A DNA stretch of 64,000 bases from Vanilla planifolia (lineage: Eukaryota > Streptophyta > Magnoliopsida > Asparagales > Orchidaceae), in NCBI GenBank assembly GCA_023846275.1, contig CM043868.1, positions 19,687,755 through 19,751,754 of the forward strand. The letters are read 5' to 3'. The position numbers and the translations under genes are program-made. Below the pieces are notes generated by a model, which was not told the origin of the DNA, did no database searches, and worked only from the letters and a program-made list of their open reading frames with translations. Below, piece after piece: positions 1 through 19,200 of this stretch; positions within the stretch are counted from its first letter, which is position 1; each line of letters opens with the position of its first letter.

Positions 1-6477
<6,477 letters not shown>

Positions 6478-7543
6478 TGTAACACTTGATCAACTACCCA
6501 AGAATGATGGAAGGACAAAGAGAACATTCAAAGTATAAGGGCTAGGAGGGTGCATAAGTTTTACATCAGCTACAGAAAACAAGATCCTGATCGATATAAG
6601 TCATAAGTTTTAAAATAGTAAGGTGCATTTTAGGGGTAACTTTGGCTTATATCCTATAAAAACTCCATAGTTAAACATGATAGAGTTAGTAAAATTTTGA
6701 TATGGGTGACCAAGTAAGAAGAGATCCTTTCAGAGAATGACAAAACTCAATTAGTTTAAGATAATATCTTATTAAGAAAGATTATAATCTTATAATATGA
6801 TATTAGAATTGACCTCTTCTAGTTTGATGTGGTTTGAGGACAAACCAAACATAAGTTAGTTGGCATGTGATACTTGACTAGTTACCCAAGAAGGATGTAA
6901 GAACAAAGAGAATATTTAAACTATGGGATCTAAGAGGATAAATAAGTTTCACATAGATTACAAAAGAGAAGATTTTGGGTGATATAAGTCATAAGCATTA
7001 AAATGGTGAGGTGCCTTTTTGGGATAACCTAGGCTCAGAACTCATAAGAATTTTAAAGTTAAGCATGTTAGAGTTAGATAATTTTTGAGAATAGTGACTA
7101 TTAAGAAAAGATCCCCCTAAGAAAGAACAAAACTCAATTAGTTTGGGTTAAGAATATTGGGATGTTATAATATGATATCAAAGTCGATACTCTCTAGTGC
7201 GATGTGATACAAAGACGAACCAAGGGGAAGCTTGTAGGCATATAACACTTGAGTGGCTGTCAAAGAAGAATAGAAGGACAAAGAGAACATCTTAAGTATG
7301 AAACCAAGTGGGTAAATAAGTTTTACATCAACTACAGGAGAGAAGATCTTGAGCAATATAAGTAAAGTCACAAGTCTTAAAATTATAAGACATCTTTTGA
7401 GGGTAATATGGACTCAAATCTCATAAGAACTCTTTGATTAAATATGTTATAATTAGAAAAATTTTAATAGTGACTAATCCTAGAGAAAGACAAACTCAAT
7501 TAGTTTAAGATAATACCTCACTAAGGAAGGTTAGAAAATTTTA
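6478..7543 (+). mobile_element. Cassandra-type TRIM (5S-bearing LTR element), three-LTR array, fossil
   Basis: Three diverged copies of a roughly 305-320 bp unit lie in direct orientation, at about 6478-6794, 6866-7169 and 7240-7543. They are separated by two short internal segments of about 70 bp. Each unit begins close to TGTAACACTTG, and each internal segment begins with a degenerate match to the plant initiator-Met tRNA primer-binding site (TATGATATTAGA, TATGATATCAAA). Within each LTR a stretch resembles the 3' half of plant 5S rRNA, for example AGTTAAACATGATAGAG followed by ATGGGTGACC in the first copy (about 6641-6712, 7030-7100 and 7409-7476). LTRs with an embedded 5S-like domain, a tiny non-coding interior and a Met primer site are diagnostic of Cassandra. 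The LTR-internal-LTR-internal-LTR layout is what unequal recombination between neighbouring copies produces. Divergence between units indicates an old, immobile fossil. Confidence 0.85.
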
Positions 7544-7849
7544 AGCACTTTCTTTGAAGTATCACCTCTTTTTCTCTTTGAATATCCTTACTGAAATCCT
7601 TGCTAATCATCCTTTGTGGTTGGTGGTGGAACAACCAAGCTGTGGCTTTTACTTACCTTTGATAACTTCACTGGTAACTTATCCAACCATTAGATTAACC
7701 AAGTGACTGTTAGTTGAATGCACTTACTGAGCAAAAGATAGAAAGCCTCCATGTGTCACGCTAGTAAAGGAAACATAACCATCATTCCTCACTCTATAGG
7801 CACACATTATGCAACGTCTAATAGGAGCAAATTGCATGAGGGAGGTATG

Positions 7850-8340
7850 ATTTTTGTTAACAAGTTTTAAAGAGTTTAAAGATAATATATCTTGATCTTA
7901 AGATGTCATACACCTTTTTGGGATAAATTTTTTTTGGATTACATAAGAATTTCATAATTAAGTATGTTATAATAAAAATAATATTAATATGGGTAACTTA
8001 AGAAAAAAACTCTTTAAAAAAAGAAAAATATTATTTCAGTCAAAATGAATGGATAATATCTTAACATAGTAAGATTAGAATGACACAATTTAATATTAAA
8101 ATTGATCTCTCTATTAATTCATATGACTCGATAATGAACAAGTAAAAATTAACTTGTTTATAATACTTAGCAAAGACGTAAATTAAATCACATGGGAGAA
8201 TATGTTTGAGTTGAAATAGAATATCCTAGGAGAATATTATTTTAATATAATAAGATTAAAAAGTCATATATTTTAATCTCAAAATTAATAACTATAAAAA
8301 TGTTTAGAAGAATAATATTTTGATATAATAAAATTTAACT
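7850..8340 (+). mobile_element. Cassandra-type fragment, strongly decayed
   Basis: Downstream of the three-LTR array the same order of landmarks recurs in degraded form. There is an LTR interior with the block CACCTTTTTGGGATAA, then the 5S-like part, then an LTR end near 8078. A short internal-like segment follows, and a second LTR-like start lies near 8155, reading TTTATAATACTTAG. It is probably a relative of the 6478-7543 array or a former part of it, much more diverged. The edges are approximate. Confidence 0.6.
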
Positions 8341-8399
8341 ATAATAATTTGTATTACTCTTCTATCAACTTAGTCATACAATATGTGAAGGATTTGAGA

Positions 8400-9882
8400 T
8401 CATACGAGAGAGTGCGATTAATGGAAGTGGCGACCGACAGCAAGACTTATGAGATGGGGAAGTCACACGCCGCGACTGTAAAATCCACGTCTATGGGGAT
8501 GCCCTCGTCCGCCTGCATCAACCTACACCCATGCGTCCCACTGCTGTGCTATAGAAGAAAGAACACTAGCGCCAACATTCGCACCGTCGGCCACACATTC
8601 AGTACAAATTACAGTGGCGGATGCAGAAGGAAATGGAAATCCGAACACACAGACCATCGGGCTCCCGCTTGGAGCCATTTCAATCCTCCGTACCGTTGGC
8701 CTGACCGGCAACTTGAACAAGGACATTCACAGCTCCAGCTGTCAAAACAGAAGCCCCGACATGATGAAAAATGGCCACCAAGAACCTACATTGGCCGCCG
8801 CAGATCCTGTGCCAAGAGAGCCAGAGGGCGAAGCCGTTGAAGCAAATAAGGCACCAACCTCCAAAAGGGACTTTCTCTTACTCATCCCTCCTCCTCTCCT
8901 AACCTGACCCACGTGCTTCCCGTCATTCCCTCTAGTGGCCAAAAACCCTCGCTTGCACAGCGCAATTGCCACCGTCACACTCTTCCTGGTCTTGCCAGCA
9001 TCCTATTCATACTATCACCTGCCAAAGTTCACCTCCTTACATCAGGTTACTAGAAAGTTATCCATGTTTTTACTTAATTAACCTATTGCATTTTTGGTTT
9101 TTCATTTCCCATATGTGTACGTGTAACTAGGTTATTTAGTTATTTACATGAGCATTGTATGTTTCGTTGCTGATCTAATAGATTTTATATTTTATTGGAC
9201 CATTTTGGATGGCTAACGAGGATTATCAGCTGCCTGTGGTTTATGAACTTCTGCCGCAAGCTTTAACGCAATTCTTGTGTTTTACTCTTCAAAACCATAT
9301 ATATTGACCTATAACTGACATGAGAGGTTATCAAGCTGCATATAGAAGTCTTGTACCATCTGATGAAACAGCATTTTCCAATCCAAATTGGAGCTTGTTG
9401 ATGTAAATCATTATGGGCGATGTCGCAAACTGTTTCAGGCAGTCTGAACCAACAACTTCTGTCAATTGTCTCATTGTCTCAGGCCACTTAGTTGATTAAT
9501 TTTTGTATGTGTGTTATGTTAGCTTGTTGCCCAAGGTTTTATTTCTCTATGTAAGGATGCTCTAGTCTAGTCCTATTTGGTCCCTTTATTATTCTACTTG
9601 GTATACTCATGAAATCAGGGAATGTTTTGCTTGTGCTTATCTACATGCAAGTGTGGTGGTTGTAGTATGATGCTCTCTACTCCATTTGTGGCCACATGGT
9701 TTGAAACCTTAATCTGGATGCATGTCTCTATGGTCCTATCAAAGTTATCATCAACAAGTTTATCAAAATGTAGCTCTTTTCATCTGTTAAATCCTTCCAT
9801 ACTTTGTTGTACATATGTTGTAATTTGAATTTGAAGCAAGACCTTTTTCACTTAATAAACCTATTTTCAAAAAAAAAAAAAA
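8400..9882 (+). other. Unidentified GC-rich block with mRNA-like 3' tail and A-run
   Basis: From about 8400 to 9050 base composition changes sharply to GC-rich with many CpG, unlike everything around it. One + frame stays open from about 8482 to 8907. Its product is rich in Pro, Ala, Asn and Thr and includes ADAEGNGNPNTQTIGLPLGA, but no known domain was recognised; the overlapping frames on both strands are also long. About 800 bp of non-coding sequence follows, ending in an AATAAA signal near 9856 and a run of 13-14 A at about 9870-9882. That end resembles a retroposed transcript or the 3' end of a LINE. No target-site duplication could be matched at the two ends. Alternatives are a LINE ORF1 remnant or a fragment of a host gene. 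Confidence 0.4.
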
Positions 9883-12800
9883 GGATAAAATTGAATTGCA
9901 TGTTTAGGCTTTATCCATATTGTTTCATGAGCTTACAATCATATTCTAGCAAAATGTTATGTTCTTGAAAGTTTATTGCACCAAAATCTCAACTCTACAT
10001 AAAAATCAGACATGTTTGCAATGTTTGTGATTATCTATTTTTCTTAGTTTAAGTTTGTCTATTGGGTTTCAAATCTATTTAAATTTTATTGTTCTAAATT
10101 CACCGTAATATCTATTATATTGATGTTCAAGATTTTGTTTGACATAGTCTTTAAGTTGGGTTTTGCAAAACTTAAATCTAGACTATTAAATTATCCCCAA
10201 ATTTTCATCCATGCATACTTGGTCTAGTTGTTCATACAAATCAAACAAAATGAGTTTGGAATTTTGAAGACTTATAGATCTATTATTCTTCTATAATTTT
10301 GATATTCAAAGATATTAGAAATAAGGTTTCTATATGGACAACTCTAATTTAAGCTAGATTTCAATGCTTTTTACCTAGTTTTTTCACTTTTTTCTTCCAC
10401 CTCTTTACCATTTAAGCTTCACCTTTTGCAAATCTTAGTGACATACAATGTGGGTCTATTTCCTTGCTCAAGTGTTATATTACATGAGTTGCATCATCGT
10501 AAGTCCCTTGACTTGTTCTTAGTTGTTGGCAGTTGATTTTTGAAAGAAATAGGTAGGTATCAAAATAGACATTTTGCTAGAAACTTGCAAAGACAAATCT
10601 TTTTGATGTTTTTTTATCATTTGATCTTTCTAAAAAATGACATCCTTGTTGCATGCATAGATGTTATGTGAACACAAAAATGAAATCCAACTAGGTGATG
10701 GAACAACAAGATTGAGATAGTTTAGAAACTACCTGTTGGTTGGAGATGTTGGGTTCAATATCATAGAGTTAATGTATACCTGGATTGGGAAGGGAACCAT
10801 CAAAGGATGGAAATTAGGAAGATTGATAGTCATTAAGCATGAACATGGACTAACAATATAGGAATCTTATTAGTGAAAAGAGATGGGAATGGAGATAGTG
10901 AGTACAACATTAATGCTCTCTAGGAATTTATCTTTCCTCTTATGCAGTTCTCTTTGCTAACAAATTAAGGTCTTGACACTGTGGAGCATCAACTCTTCCT
11001 CTTCTCATGAAGCTTATTTAAAATGCAAAGAGTGGAATTCTACATCTTGGCCAACCAAAATATAAAATCTCAAACTAGTAATTCAATTATAGATCTCAAA
11101 GTTAGTAATGTTTATTTTAAATGGATTCACCACTAAGTAGGTATGATAAAACTTATAGATGGTTCAAAAAATAATGGGTGGAGCTTATTGAGCATATGGA
11201 GGATGTGTTTGGCTCCTGAGGGAATATTATAGAGTGCCAAAAAGCATTATCTCAGCAAGTTTCCCATCACAAAACTTGGAAAACAAGTTTAGTAGAAAGA
11301 TAAAATATTGAAGAAGTATAGGAATAGAGACTATGGGCCTTGAGAAAAAAAATAAGACTTTGATAAGGTTAACAATGACAATGATGAAAAGTTTTGAGGA
11401 GAGAACAAGGCTTAAGGGAGAGGGTATTTCTTTAGAGAAGAATCTTAGAGGTCTCAAGGGCATTTGATGGAGACGTTCTCAAGGTGTCTTTGGTTACAAG
11501 GCAAGGCTAATGAAGATGTCCTCAAGGGGGTCACAATGGGTATTAGAAATGTCTTGAGGGGATTAAGAAATCTAAGGAAGGAAATACTAAGGAAAGTTTG
11601 GGTGAGTTTGAATAGGTAGAACATTTGTAAGAGGAGATTATCTAAACCAACTTAATTGGTGATAGTCTTGACGTTCGGGACATTAAAAAGTCAAGGAAGT
11701 GAGAAAAGTATTGATGTCCTCATCACTTCTTATGCGTAGCATTTTCTTTGTAATATCTCATACTTTGTAGCCAAACTCTCGTTTTATTTATTTCATAGAT
11801 ATACAAGAAATAATTTTCTTAAATTTTCTTTTACCTTGTTAAATGAATGAATGCTTTGCATGCAAATACTCTTAAATGAGATAGGGAGAGATCTTTGCCT
11901 CTTCAAGGCAATCTTGAACATCTTGTAAATAATTGAGATAATAATAATCATTTAAGTAGCTATACCTATGACTTCACCTCAAAACTACAAACTAAGGGAT
12001 AATTATGATTACATAGAGTAATGGTCATCATTTGGTATAATCTCAAATTCATGGTATAGTTATCAATGCAAAAATGCTTTAGATTATTTTTTTTGTATTG
12101 ATGGAACAATCCAATCATTGGAAACTTAGAATCCTAGAAAATTAGATGCAAAGTATGTTTAAACCAAATATAAAACATAAAGATATAAACTAGTTGAATT
12201 AGACATGCTAAATTTAATGAAAATAGCCTTTTTAAGAAAAAGAATGTGTAATTAATGTTATAAATTTTGTCTATTAAACTAAAAAAAAATTAGAGGTATA
12301 TGAATAGTGAAGCAAAAGGAAAGAACAACTTAAAAAAATTAGAGGATATCTTACTAAGTAAAGTTGAATTTAGAAAAAATTGATAAAAATTAAATAATTT
12401 TTCTTTTTGTATTTGTCTCTTTATCTCTCACCTCTCTCTCTTTAAATTTTTTATTATCCCTTATTTGTGCTTTTTTTGACTCAAGCTTGTATTTTCTTTG
12501 CACTCTGAAGGGATTTGGTCAGTTTCTATAACCATTCTTTGGTTGCGTAATTTAATCTATCGAAAATGTACTCTCATCCACTAATCTTCTTCATATGGCT
12601 AAGTTACCATTATTGAAAAAATTACGTGACTACTTATGTGGATGATTGGGTGAGATGGTTAAATTTTCAACTAAATGGTGTATGACAATTTTCATTAAGT
12701 GGATGATATTGAGTTATTCTAATATATTTCATTTAGTTTTTTTTTTCAATTTATTATATTTTTAGATAATTTTGGGTTATAATTTGTAATATATGAGATT

Positions 12801-12900
12801 TTTAAATTTATTTTGCATATTATATTATTTTTATATTTTTTATTTGGAATAATATTTTTGTTAATTTTATTTTTGGTTTTAATTTTTGCTTTATAGAATG
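9883..12900. other. Intergenic DNA, no gene recognised
   Basis: No frame longer than about 80 codons occurs and none resembles a known family. The 10.7-11.8 kb part is less AT-rich and rich in AAG/GAG triplets on +, perhaps a decayed transposon, but no domain can be named. The first exon of the downstream multifunctional-protein gene was looked for here and not found. Confidence 0.5.
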
Positions 12901-13680
12901 AAAAGTAGAAGATTTTTGGCTTGGTATTTTATTTCTTAGAAATCGTAATTTCTTCTCATGCATGTGTGCATACCTTGGGTTTTGATTTGTGGTATTTTGG
13001 GTTGTGCTCTGAGCATTTGAATTACGATTTAGATTCTTCATCATTTGGCTTTAGTGCTTGGTTAAGATCTAGTTGTAAGTTCATTTTGTTAATTCTTTAT
13101 TATTTTTGTTATAAGAGCCTCCTTTGTAGTGTTCCAACCATTGCAATGACTTGCCATTGGCCAATTTGTTTTCCTCAATTTTTGTACCTTTGTCACTATT
13201 AGTCTTTTCGATTGTCATCAATTTTGTTCCTATCAAGTTTCTTAAAGAATTGTCTTGGGTTTTGTGCTGTCAACCACTGTTGTTCATTGTCATGCACGAC
13301 AATTGTTTGCCACAGCCAATCGTGTGTGCTTGTAGTTGCCCTTTCCATTCCGCATGCATTGAGCATAGTGTCCGTGCTTGCATGACCTAGCACGAGGCCA
13401 CTGTTAACGTCCATGGCACCATGGCTTGCGTGCTCTGCCTTCATTGCGTCCACACTACTATTTTTGCACGTAATTGTCGTGTGATCTCCTTTGTGAAATC
13501 GTAGTGGCCATCACTGCTTCTCTTTTGTGCGCTTCCCAAGGTTGCAATGTGAAAATATCCGAGTTGCAATTCAAATTTATCCTCATCGTTGCTGTCATTG
13601 TCATCATCATCTTCTTTCACCATAGATCTTGTTGGAGTTTCTCTTGCCTATGCTCTATTATTTGGTATTAGAGTTTAATT
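12900..13680 (+). mobile_element. Possible LTR remnant with primer-binding-like site
   Basis: At about 13661-13672 the sequence TTGGTATTAGAG closely resembles the plant initiator-Met tRNA primer-binding site (TGGTATCAGAGC) that follows the 5' LTR of most plant LTR retrotransposons. It is preceded by a GC-richer block at 13250-13560 (short overlapping open frames on both strands, nothing recognisable) that ends in a T-rich stretch, compatible with an LTR. No matching second LTR or coding domain was found downstream, so this would be a solo or truncated fossil. The left edge is a guess. Confidence 0.3.
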
Positions 13681-14685
13681 GAAATCTAGTTATAGGATTT
13701 CTTCCTGCCAATTCTTTATCACTGAAGCTCATAAATGATCCATTAAGTAGCGACTTATATTGAAAACTATAGCCTTTTACTATACCAAATTTGCGTCTAA
13801 TTGACTCAAATATGTACTCAAACTAAATATTTTTCCAATCTTTGACCTCTAAAGGACTAGATGTTTAAGTTAGCCATGAATGTTGTAGTATGATTAAGAC
13901 AAAAACTATTTATTAATTTTAATATATTACTAATGTTGATTCATAAATACATAAGTGTATGAAAATAAAATGACATGCTTTGCCTCATAGTTGCATTAGG
14001 CTTTTGTAGAAGAGGACAGTAACCATTATTGAAATTTAAAAATAAGAATATGATAATTCTCTTATTTTGATAAAATTGACACAATATAATGTATATAAAA
14101 GGGGCAGAGGTGACAAGTATTACATACAAGAATTGGATGATTAAGAGCATTGATAGTGAGAAGTGAATTTAGAGATTGGTACTTACAATGGTGAAAGGAT
14201 CCTTAGGGCTACTTTGTCCCAATTGTTGTAGTTTAAAATGGAATTTTTATAATGTTTTTTAAAATGAGCTTTTAAGAGGTTAGCTTATGTGAATGAAAAA
14301 GAAATTTTAACCATAATTTGTTGGTGGGAAAAAAATTTAGGCAAAACTATTGAAAAACTAGCTTTTTATGAAATGTCTCTAATGGGCACATTGTAGGCAC
14401 AAGACCATGAGGTTGCAACCATGTTTACATCTATATGAGAAATTTTTAATTATGCCAATAAAGAGCAAAGTAGAGTTAGTTATGTGAGCTAAACTTCAAG
14501 TCATTTACTCATACAAGTATTAATAATATTGAGATTTTACTTTACATGTTAATTTAAACTAAATGATGTGTTTAAGATATAATTTGTTGGGAGATGACAC
14601 TTCAAATATTTAGATTTGAGCTTGCTACAATTAATAATTATGCAAATATATATATTTCTTTGTTGAAGATGTTTTGCATCTTATG

Positions 14686-15463
14686 ACACGTACGCATTAT
14701 TGATCACTCCTTTAATTTTAAAAGCTTATGGCTAACTAAGTTGAGTTTCATGTTGAGCTTCCACCTCGCCTTTCACACTTTTTATGGACGGCTAAACCAT
14801 GGGAGCCATGTGTCGACCAATTGAATGATACTTATATAACTCTGCAAAAGCTTATTAACACAATCAAGTATCATACATATTAAGAGCTAATTAGTCAAGT
14901 GGAAACACCTAGTGAATTTACTAAAATTTGTCTTAACCATTGTAAAAGGTACCAAAGTTCCATGAGTGCCTTTAATAATATGAACCAACTCCCCCCAATC
15001 AAAACATTTGCTCAAAATGCACTCGTGTAGGGAGCTTCTATTAAATGAGATCTTATATTAAGTCCATTAAATATACACGTACGCATTATTGATCACTCCT
15101 TTAATTTTAAAAGCTTATGGCTAACTAAGTTGAGTTTCATGTTGAGCATCCACCTCGCCTTTCACACTTTTTATGGACGGCTAAACCATGGGAGCCATGT
15201 GTCGACCAATTGAATGATAATTATATAACTCTGAAAAAGCTTATTAACACAATCAAGTATCATACATATTAACAGCTAATTAGTCAAGTGGAAACACCTA
15301 GTGAGTTTACTAAAATTTGTCTTAACCATTGTAAAAGGTACCAAAGTTCCATGAGTGCCTTTAACGATATGAACCAACTCACCCCAATCAAAACATTTGC
15401 TCAAAATGCACTCATTGAGGGAGTTTGTATTAAATGAGATCTTATATTAGGTTTGTTAAATAT
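14686..15463 (+). repeat. 389 bp tandem direct duplication (two copies)
   Basis: Copy 1 (14686-15074) and copy 2 (15075-15463) are exactly adjacent, start with ACACGTACGCATTATTGATC and end with TTAAATAT. By eye they differ at only about fifteen to twenty positions. The unit encodes nothing recognisable. Part of it, including CAAAAGCTTATTAACAC and ATCATACATATTAAGAGCTA, recurs in diverged form near 18640, so the unit derives from a dispersed repeat that was then locally duplicated. It lies about 800 bp upstream of the first visible exon of the multifunctional-protein gene. Confidence 0.95.
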
Positions 15464-16251
15464 TTAGGTGAACAACCAATAACATAAACCTTAAACTTAT
15501 GAATAGAGACCACATTAATTATATATTGAGATTCAACATTATGTTTGACATAGAATGTGAGACTAGACCTAACTTGACGTATGTTCATTAGCCAACACCT
15601 TCAATGGCAATTTGTTTGTATGGCATGAATTTGTGATTTCAAAGGCAAGGTAGAATGGTAGATTTGGTATATTGGATTTCGTCATGGTGTTGACATTGTT
15701 GTATGTTGGTGATATTTCTTCTTAAATAAGAATTCAAGGTCTTTGGTACATTATTTGTTTTAATCTTTTGTCTTAGCAAAATTTTAAGTTTCTTCTACAG
15801 TTTGGAATTGGGTTTACTTAAAAATTTGAGAAACAAATTTCTTTGCTTCTATTTTCTACTCTAGTTTTGTATTTTTTTAATAAGTGGATTATTCTCCTTT
15901 CTTGTGAAAATATTTCTAATACATGACCAATTTACACAATTCTTGTCGTTCTTTTTGGTGTTTAATTTCTTCATGCTATTAATTTATTGCAACCAATCCT
16001 ATTGGTGTTTACATACAAATTAATCACTCAGAGCAACAAATACTACTATTTATATTATGTTGGTTCATTCTTTATTGAATCGGATCAAGTTAACCATTCA
16101 AAAAGGTTAGTTTGGGAGCTTAATCAGTATGGTTTGTGATCAGGACTTAATTGGTAATTTTGCTTGTTATATCTGTTATTTCCTTGGTTCAGCAGTATCT
16201 TCTGGGCATTAACATTGCACTTTTCCTTTACTATTTTATTTATTTGCCTAG

Positions 16252-19200
16252 GTGGGGCTGGCAAGTTTTCTTGTGGATTTGATATCAATAACCTCTTTGA
16301 AGTTCAGAAGACTGGTATGAGGACATGCAAGCTAAATGTCACTAATCTCGTGTCATACCTCTTTGGTGAGAGCATTACCTTTGATTTTTGATGCTTCTTT
16401 CTTGTCTTTTTATTGTTCTGGCAGGGAATCTTTCACTTCTGCCTGATGTATCCATTGATCTAATTATGAAAACAATTGAAGGTTTGCACCTTGTGCCTTC
16501 AAATATCTATTTTTCTTTCCACTAACAAGTACAGTGATCCGCGGAATTCCTCTTCCTCTGATGGTCAATTTATGTTACTAATTTCAGAAGCCAAAAAGCC
16601 TTCTGTTGCGGCAATTCATGGACCAGCTCTAGGAGGTGGATTGGAGTTGGCAATGGTGTGTTTGGTTTTCAACGTTTCTTGCTCTATGGAAATGCTACAA
16701 ATTTTTTGAGATTAAATAAGTCATACAATTCACGCATAAGAAATACTAAGGTTTGTTCCTGAATATTATACTCTTGCCCTCTCTTTCTGCCATCTTTTCA
16801 GGGATGTCATGCTCGGATCTCCACTCCGGATGCTCTCCTAGGATTGCCAGAGTTGTCTCTTGGAGTTATTCCTGGTTTTGGAGGTACATAAGACTGCATT
16901 GCTTCTTTTTTCTGGCCTTCCAAATAGGTCACAAGAGGCCATTAACCTATAAACGAGATCTAACTTATTTTAAGATGGATGTTGTTCTCATGAAAATATG
17001 TTATCTGACTTCTCTAAAGGCACCCAGCGTCTTCCCAGATTAGTTGGATTGCAAAAGGCTGTAAAAATGATGCTGGTATGTAGTGCACCAGCTTTTGACT
17101 ACGCAGAATATGCAATCAGGAATAATCTTCCATATTTTTCTTTCATTCACATTGTTTTGAGCATGGCACAACAGATTATCGATTTTGAGGCATTGAATCT
17201 TTAGCTTATAATCAAAACCTTATATAGTTCTTCTGTACTGACCTTTTCTGGTAAAAAATTCTTTGCTGATATCTACTTTCAATTATTCAGTTCTAGCCTC
17301 TACTTTTATACTGAAGCATATTTAGTCCTTTAAAACAAATCTCAATACGTACTGTTCCTTAATTCTGCCTTGTGTTGTAACTGTAATTTCATGCAGCTGC
17401 CCAAGCCAATTAAAGCTAAAGAGGGATATGAGAGTGGGCTTGTTGATGAAATTGCTGCACCGAAGGATTTGCTTGCAGTAGCAAGAAGCTGGGCATTACA
17501 AATAGCCAATGGACGGAGGCCTTGGATTAGATCACTTGACCGTAAGGATAGACTGTGTGCCATTTATGAGGCACGTCAGATGCTATATGCTTCAAGGAAA
17601 GATGCAGAAAGAACTGCTCCAAATATGCCACAGTACCAAGCATGTCTCAATGCCATCGAGGAGGGCATAGTTAGTGGAGGATATGCTGGTGTTCTCAACG
17701 TAAGTATGTTTAGTCTAAAATTCTTGTTCATCTGCATGCATCAGGAAAATGTGTAGAACTCGTTTACTTCCAAGCAATGTAAGGTAAGCAGAATGGCTTA
17801 TCTATTGGGAATTCTTATTTCAAGCAAGAGAATCCTCAAGTACTGATTCTTAGAGCAACGGTGGTATGCTTGAGAAATTTTCCAGTTTTAATAGAGAAGC
17901 AAAGAACAGGACCGTTTCCTTTTACATTTTGACTTTGGTCCTGTTGCATTAAATGCCGGATAAATTGGCATTCAGCAAAATCTGGTTCTACATAATTAGC
18001 ATGAAGCAAAGGCTTTCTGGGAGAGGCTCAATAACATATATACTGTTCTGCTTGAAAGTATTCTTGTTATAATTCTGTTGTTGCTCATTTGGTGGTCATG
18101 TAAAATCTTCTCTTCCTCTAATTCCTGACAAAATAAAGTTGTTCACCACCTTCAGGAGGCAAGACTTTTCAAGGAATTAGTTTTGTCGAGTACTTCAAGA
18201 AGTCTTGTCCATGTCTTTTTTGCCATACGTGCTACTTCAAAGGTAAATATTTTAATAAATTTTGTCCTTTATAGCATTTATGTCAATTTTTTTATGCTGG
18301 TTTTTTTTATCATTTGAGGATTGTTAAAGGAGATTCAGTAAAAAAATTACATTAATATATTAAAATTTTAATATTATGTTTTAGTTTTGATGTTTGACTA
18401 AGTTAAATCTCACTTATACTCAATAATCTCCTTTTTAAGCGAGATTCTCATCTATGTTGTCCATCTCTCTTCTTGAATTTTGAGTTCTCTTCATTGAATC
18501 GATTTTCATGTCAGGTATCAAAGATACTAACATTATCCATCATGTCTTCTCTTTTGTGTATAGATTATATTTTTAATTATTGCATTATGAATGAATAAAC
18601 TATCGGAGTCATGAACTTTCATTTGAATGAAGCCTAAGCAACTATACAAAAGCTTATCTACAACATCAAAAGTATCACATACATATTGAGCTACTTAATC
18701 ACATGGAGGTATCACATGAGTCACTACAACAGTATGAGATAAAAATTTCATGGGAATCACAAATTATTAGAATGTCTTGGTCTAGAGCTAATTTTAATAT
18801 CACTTGTTAAAAGAGATTCACTAAATGGGCCCTAAGTAGTGTTTTATGTAATGTTTCTTTTGTGGATGTCTAATGATCTAAGAGCTTAAGCTTATCAATA
18901 ATAATTAAATTAATTGTATAAAAAGGTTTCAACACATGTTCACCTTTCAATGTGGGATTAGTTCTAATCTAAGTTTGATATATCCAAATTTTGAATTTTT
19001 GAAATATGGTCTATTAGTAATAACAAATTGAATATTTAGATATTTAACTTTTAGTTTGTTATAATTGTTTGCTATGACAAGTGATGCATTCAATGTAAAA
19101 GTTCTTATAAAATACTAAAATTTATATGATTCTATAATAAATCAAGCTTAATCCTATGAATGGAGAAAGATATTCTACTAACAAAGAAGTCAAGATATTA

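Noticed and set aside
8349-8840. 163-codon frame as a gene or as the missing MFP first exon
   Set aside because: It shows no NPPVNAL-like or other hydratase motif, no known domain and no donor in the needed phase; overlapping frames are equally long because of GC content.
8390-9900. Target-site duplication around the GC-rich block and poly-A run
   Set aside because: The sequence after the A-run (GGATAAAATTGAATTGC) has no convincing copy near 8.4 kb.
10700-11750. AAG/GAG-rich block as a gag-like coding region
   Set aside because: Frames are short and interrupted and no zinc-knuckle or other gag motif was seen.
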